Assembly: GCA_025774405.1 (NCBI GenBank)
Contig: JALGWB010000074.1
Span: forward strand, 1 to 8,493
DNA from: a bacterium
GTDB taxonomy: Bacteria > Arandabacterota > Arandabacteria > Arandabacterales > Arandabacteraceae
DNA length: 8,493 nucleotides
Reading direction: 5' to 3'
Part shown: one piece after another, positions 6,757 to 8,493 of the stretch
Layout of the letters: each line of letters opens with the position of its first letter
Numbering within the stretch: position 1 is the first letter of the stretch
The notes under the pieces: model-generated
Database searches by the model: none
What the model was told of the DNA's origin: nothing
Seen by the model: only the letters and a program-made list of their open reading frames with translations
Program-made: the position numbers and the translations under genes

Positions 6757-7211
6757 CAGAAGTAACCGCCCCAGGATATGATGCCATCGTTGTCGTCGAG
6801 GAGTGACCTGAGGATCAGGGCGGAGGCCAGAATATCGCCGATCTCACCTGGAGGCAAGGCATCAGGATCAGTGTCACTAATCGGCAAACATTCATACCTT
6901 TCAATAAGAGAGCGTGTACCATCATCCATGGGGCCCTCGAGCAAAAGCAATATCACCACAGATGGCTGCTTCCTCTGGACGGTTTCAAGCCAGAGCTCGA
7001 GTTCGGCCGGTTCAAGATCCGATGAGACAAGCAAAGCATCGAGACCAGAAAGCATCTCGGAAACATCGATTTCAGATGGATTCCATATGACAGGCTCAAT
7101 CGCAATCACTGAATTCCCCTCGATCCTCTTCACCACCTCCTGGATTGACTCAGGCCTAAGCCCAACAAGTCCAGTCCTGAGCTTGAGCCTCGTTCTCGAG
7201 AAGGTTCTCAC
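6741..7211 (-). CDS. Unrecognised alpha/beta protein, possibly degenerate receiver-like
   Basis: I do not recognise this family. From GTG at 7211 it is 156 residues; an in-frame TTG at 7250 would add 13 but has no Shine-Dalgarno sequence, while the GTG has GGGAAAGGGG 8 nt upstream. The product is acidic and soluble, without signal peptide or clear membrane helix. Alternating strands and helices are visible: TGLVGL, then SVIAIEPVIW, then LDALLVSSDL followed by an amphipathic helix (ELELWLETVQRK), then SVVILLLLEG. This order recalls a response-regulator receiver or other flavodoxin-like fold, but the strand-three phosphoacceptor Asp is replaced by the SSDL stretch, so it would be a pseudo-receiver at best. 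The end is rich in aromatics and cysteine (GGYFCGFHC). It follows the phosphodiesterase-TPR gene by 61 bp (22 bp from the longer start), probably in one transcript. An opposite-strand frame here is serine-rich and looks like a shadow. Confidence 0.6.
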   Translation of the reverse strand: MRTFSRTRLKLRTGLVGLRPESIQEVVKRIEGNSVIAIEPVIWNPSEIDVSEMLSGLDALLVSSDLEPAELELWLETVQRKQPSVVILLLLEGPMDDGTRSLIERYECLPISDTDPDALPPGEIGDILASALILRSLLDDNDGIISWGGYFCGFHC

Positions 7212-7272
7212 TGCCGATGCCCCTTTCCCATACTGAGACTTCGGCAGCAATGAATGCAGACGTTAGTGGAAC

Positions 7273-8493
7273 TTACTTGCGGAGATTGTCGAGGAGCCGT
7301 CTGGCTTCTCTATTGCCGGGATCCAGGGAAAGCACAGCCTCAAGCTGCTCAATCCCCTCCCTGCGCTTGCCCTCATTGAGATAGACCTTGGCAAGATTAA
7401 TGCGAGCGGGAAGATAGTTGTTGTCGATCTCGATTGCCTTGCGATAGTCTTGCTTCGCCTGCGATATGTTTCCCTTCATGAAATATGCTGTACCTCGCAT
7501 ATCATATGCATAGGAGCGATATGGTGACTCCAGTTCCCCTGCTTCAGTAGCAAGTATGATGGCACTGTCCAGTTTGCTCCTGGCGATCAATATCGAGCCT
7601 GCTCCTATATAGGCAAGCACGAATTGCGGATCCAGTTGCGATGCAATCAGATAGCTCTCGAGAGCCTCATCTTGCTCGCCACAACTTTCCAAAACCCTGC
7701 CCATCACATAGTGCACTTCAGCCTTGTCCGACCCCAGTTCGAGTGCCTTGTGTGCCATTGCCAAAGCCGCTTCATTGTTTCCCTGGTCGCTGTAAATCTG
7801 CGCAACGTTCGCATAAGCCTCAGCCAGATCCGGACTGAAGCGAATTGCCAGCAGATACTGCTCAACGGCTTCACTGTGGCGTCCCATCAGCTGCAGTGCA
7901 GAAGCCTTATTAAGGTAAGATTGACCATCCTGTGGATCAACCACTATACCCTTCTGGGCAAACGCCAGAGCATCCTCAGCTCGACCTCTTCTGAGATGAA
8001 TCGTAGCAAGACTCCGAATAGCTTCGAGGTTGCGCGGGTCACGCTTGAGCACTTCAGTAAGCCCCCTTATCGCCTCATCCTCCCTCCCAAGCTCAAAGTA
8101 AGCATTGCTTAGTCCGATCTGCGCACCGACATCGCCAGGATTCTCCTCAAGCAGCTTCTTCCATACCTCAATCGCCTTGGCATACTGTCCACTTCGATGG
8201 TAGAAATTGGCAAGGTTGACAAGCGAGCCTGAGCCGCCCGCAACGTAGCCAAGCGAGATCAATTTTGCCTTGAGTGCTTCATCCTGAGTGACCGGAGCTT
8301 TCCCAGGCGTGCTGGCAAGCACAGAATCATAGGCGGCGCTATAGCGGACGGGGTACTGTTTGAGATAAGCCTCATCAATTGCATCGACAAGCACTCGACC
8401 TTTCATCTTCCTATCCACTGGGAGCCCGAGCAGATACATCACTGTCGGAGCTACATCGAGCACCGAGGCATTGCTGAGCTTGAAACCCTGCTT
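7273..8493 (-). CDS. C-terminal part of an alkaline-phosphatase/sulfatase-superfamily hydrolase fused to nine TPRs (N-terminus outside window)
   Basis: The frame is open across the window edge, so the gene begins beyond 8493; GTG at 8463 is not its real start. The first visible residues, SNASVLDVAPTVMYLLGLPV (7-26) followed by DRKMKGRVL (27-35), are the typical end of a type I phosphodiesterase/nucleotide pyrophosphatase or sulfatase-like domain. There the conserved VDVAPT-LGLP motif closes the metal-dependent hydrolase core. A linker with EALKAKLISLGYV follows. Nine tandem TPRs of about 34 residues fill 90-393, each ending in a DP-like turn (NPGD, DPRN, DPQD, SPDL, DPQF, DPGN), with a short capping helix RRLLDNLRK. 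TPRs are protein-binding scaffolds, so the hydrolase is probably held in a complex. The catalytic residues are not in the window, so phosphodiesterase versus sulfatase or phosphoethanolamine transferase cannot be settled. The TAA stop is followed by the unrecognised small gene. Confidence 0.85.
   Translation of the reverse strand, partial: KQGFKLSNASVLDVAPTVMYLLGLPVDRKMKGRVLVDAIDEAYLKQYPVRYSAAYDSVLASTPGKAPVTQDEALKAKLISLGYVAGGSGSLVNLANFYHRSGQYAKAIEVWKKLLEENPGDVGAQIGLSNAYFELGREDEAIRGLTEVLKRDPRNLEAIRSLATIHLRRGRAEDALAFAQKGIVVDPQDGQSYLNKASALQLMGRHSEAVEQYLLAIRFSPDLAEAYANVAQIYSDQGNNEAALAMAHKALELGSDKAEVHYVMGRVLESCGEQDEALESYLIASQLDPQFVLAYIGAGSILIARSKLDSAIILATEAGELESPYRSYAYDMRGTAYFMKGNISQAKQDYRKAIEIDNNYLPARINLAKVYLNEGKRREGIEQLEAVLSLDPGNREARRLLDNLRK

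Noticed and set aside
6778..7236. A 152-residue open frame on the plus strand opposite the orphan gene
   Set aside because: It is very rich in serine with no fold-like pattern, and lies wholly opposite the minus-strand frame, which shows alternating hydrophobic and charged segments and a plausible RBS.
7273..8463. A stand-alone 396-residue TPR protein starting with GTG at 8463
   Set aside because: The frame continues to the window edge, and the first residues are the end of a phosphodiesterase/sulfatase domain, so this is the C-terminal part of a larger fusion.

Overview
The window reads as chromosomal DNA of a bacterium of roughly 50% GC. It is densely packed and uses several non-ATG starts (TTG for glmS and for the glycosyltransferase gene, GTG for selD). 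The most diagnostic trait is a selenophosphate synthetase whose catalytic residue is encoded by an in-frame TGA, so the host must decode selenocysteine; such hosts are often anaerobic or microaerophilic. TPR-bearing GT-C glycosyltransferases and phosphodiesterase/sulfatase-TPR fusions are common in Desulfobacterota-like and other diderm or candidate phyla. I cannot fix the phylum from this window.

Left half, minus strand (transcribed from about 4728 down to 1 and beyond): a tight four-gene operon in the order glmS, cstA, ridA, selD. glmS is complete and makes glucosamine-6-phosphate. cstA is complete and encodes a carbon-starvation-type permease. ridA is complete and encodes an enamine/imine deaminase. 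selD is the first 238 codons, cut by the window edge. Junctions are 4 bp, a 25 bp overlap, and 5 bp. A plausible extended -10 promoter precedes glmS. Codon 16 of selD is TGA, followed by a hairpin with the placement of a bacterial SECIS element. Conceptual translation that stops at TGA would lose the N-terminus and the catalytic residue.

Middle, 4685-4896: a 212 bp divergent intergenic region with back-to-back promoters. The leftward one drives glmS. The rightward one (TTGACT, 17 bp, TACGAT) drives a long membrane protein gene and carries a small inverted repeat in its spacer.

Right half: 4897-6750 (plus) encodes a GT39/ArnT-like polytopic glycosyltransferase with a C-terminal pair of TPR-like repeats. 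It converges on a minus-strand pair: the C-terminal part of an alkaline-phosphatase/sulfatase-superfamily protein fused to nine TPRs (7273-8493, N-terminus outside the window), followed by an unrecognised alpha/beta protein of about 157 residues (6741-7211, perhaps from 7250). The convergent genes overlap by 10 bp at their stop codons, inside a small hairpin.

How the genes may work together: the left operon joins amino-sugar synthesis, carbon/pyruvate or peptide uptake, reactive enamine clearance and selenium activation. The right cluster looks like envelope glycan or lipid-linked sugar work, with TPR proteins as scaffolds. No mobile element, CRISPR array, tRNA or rRNA was seen.
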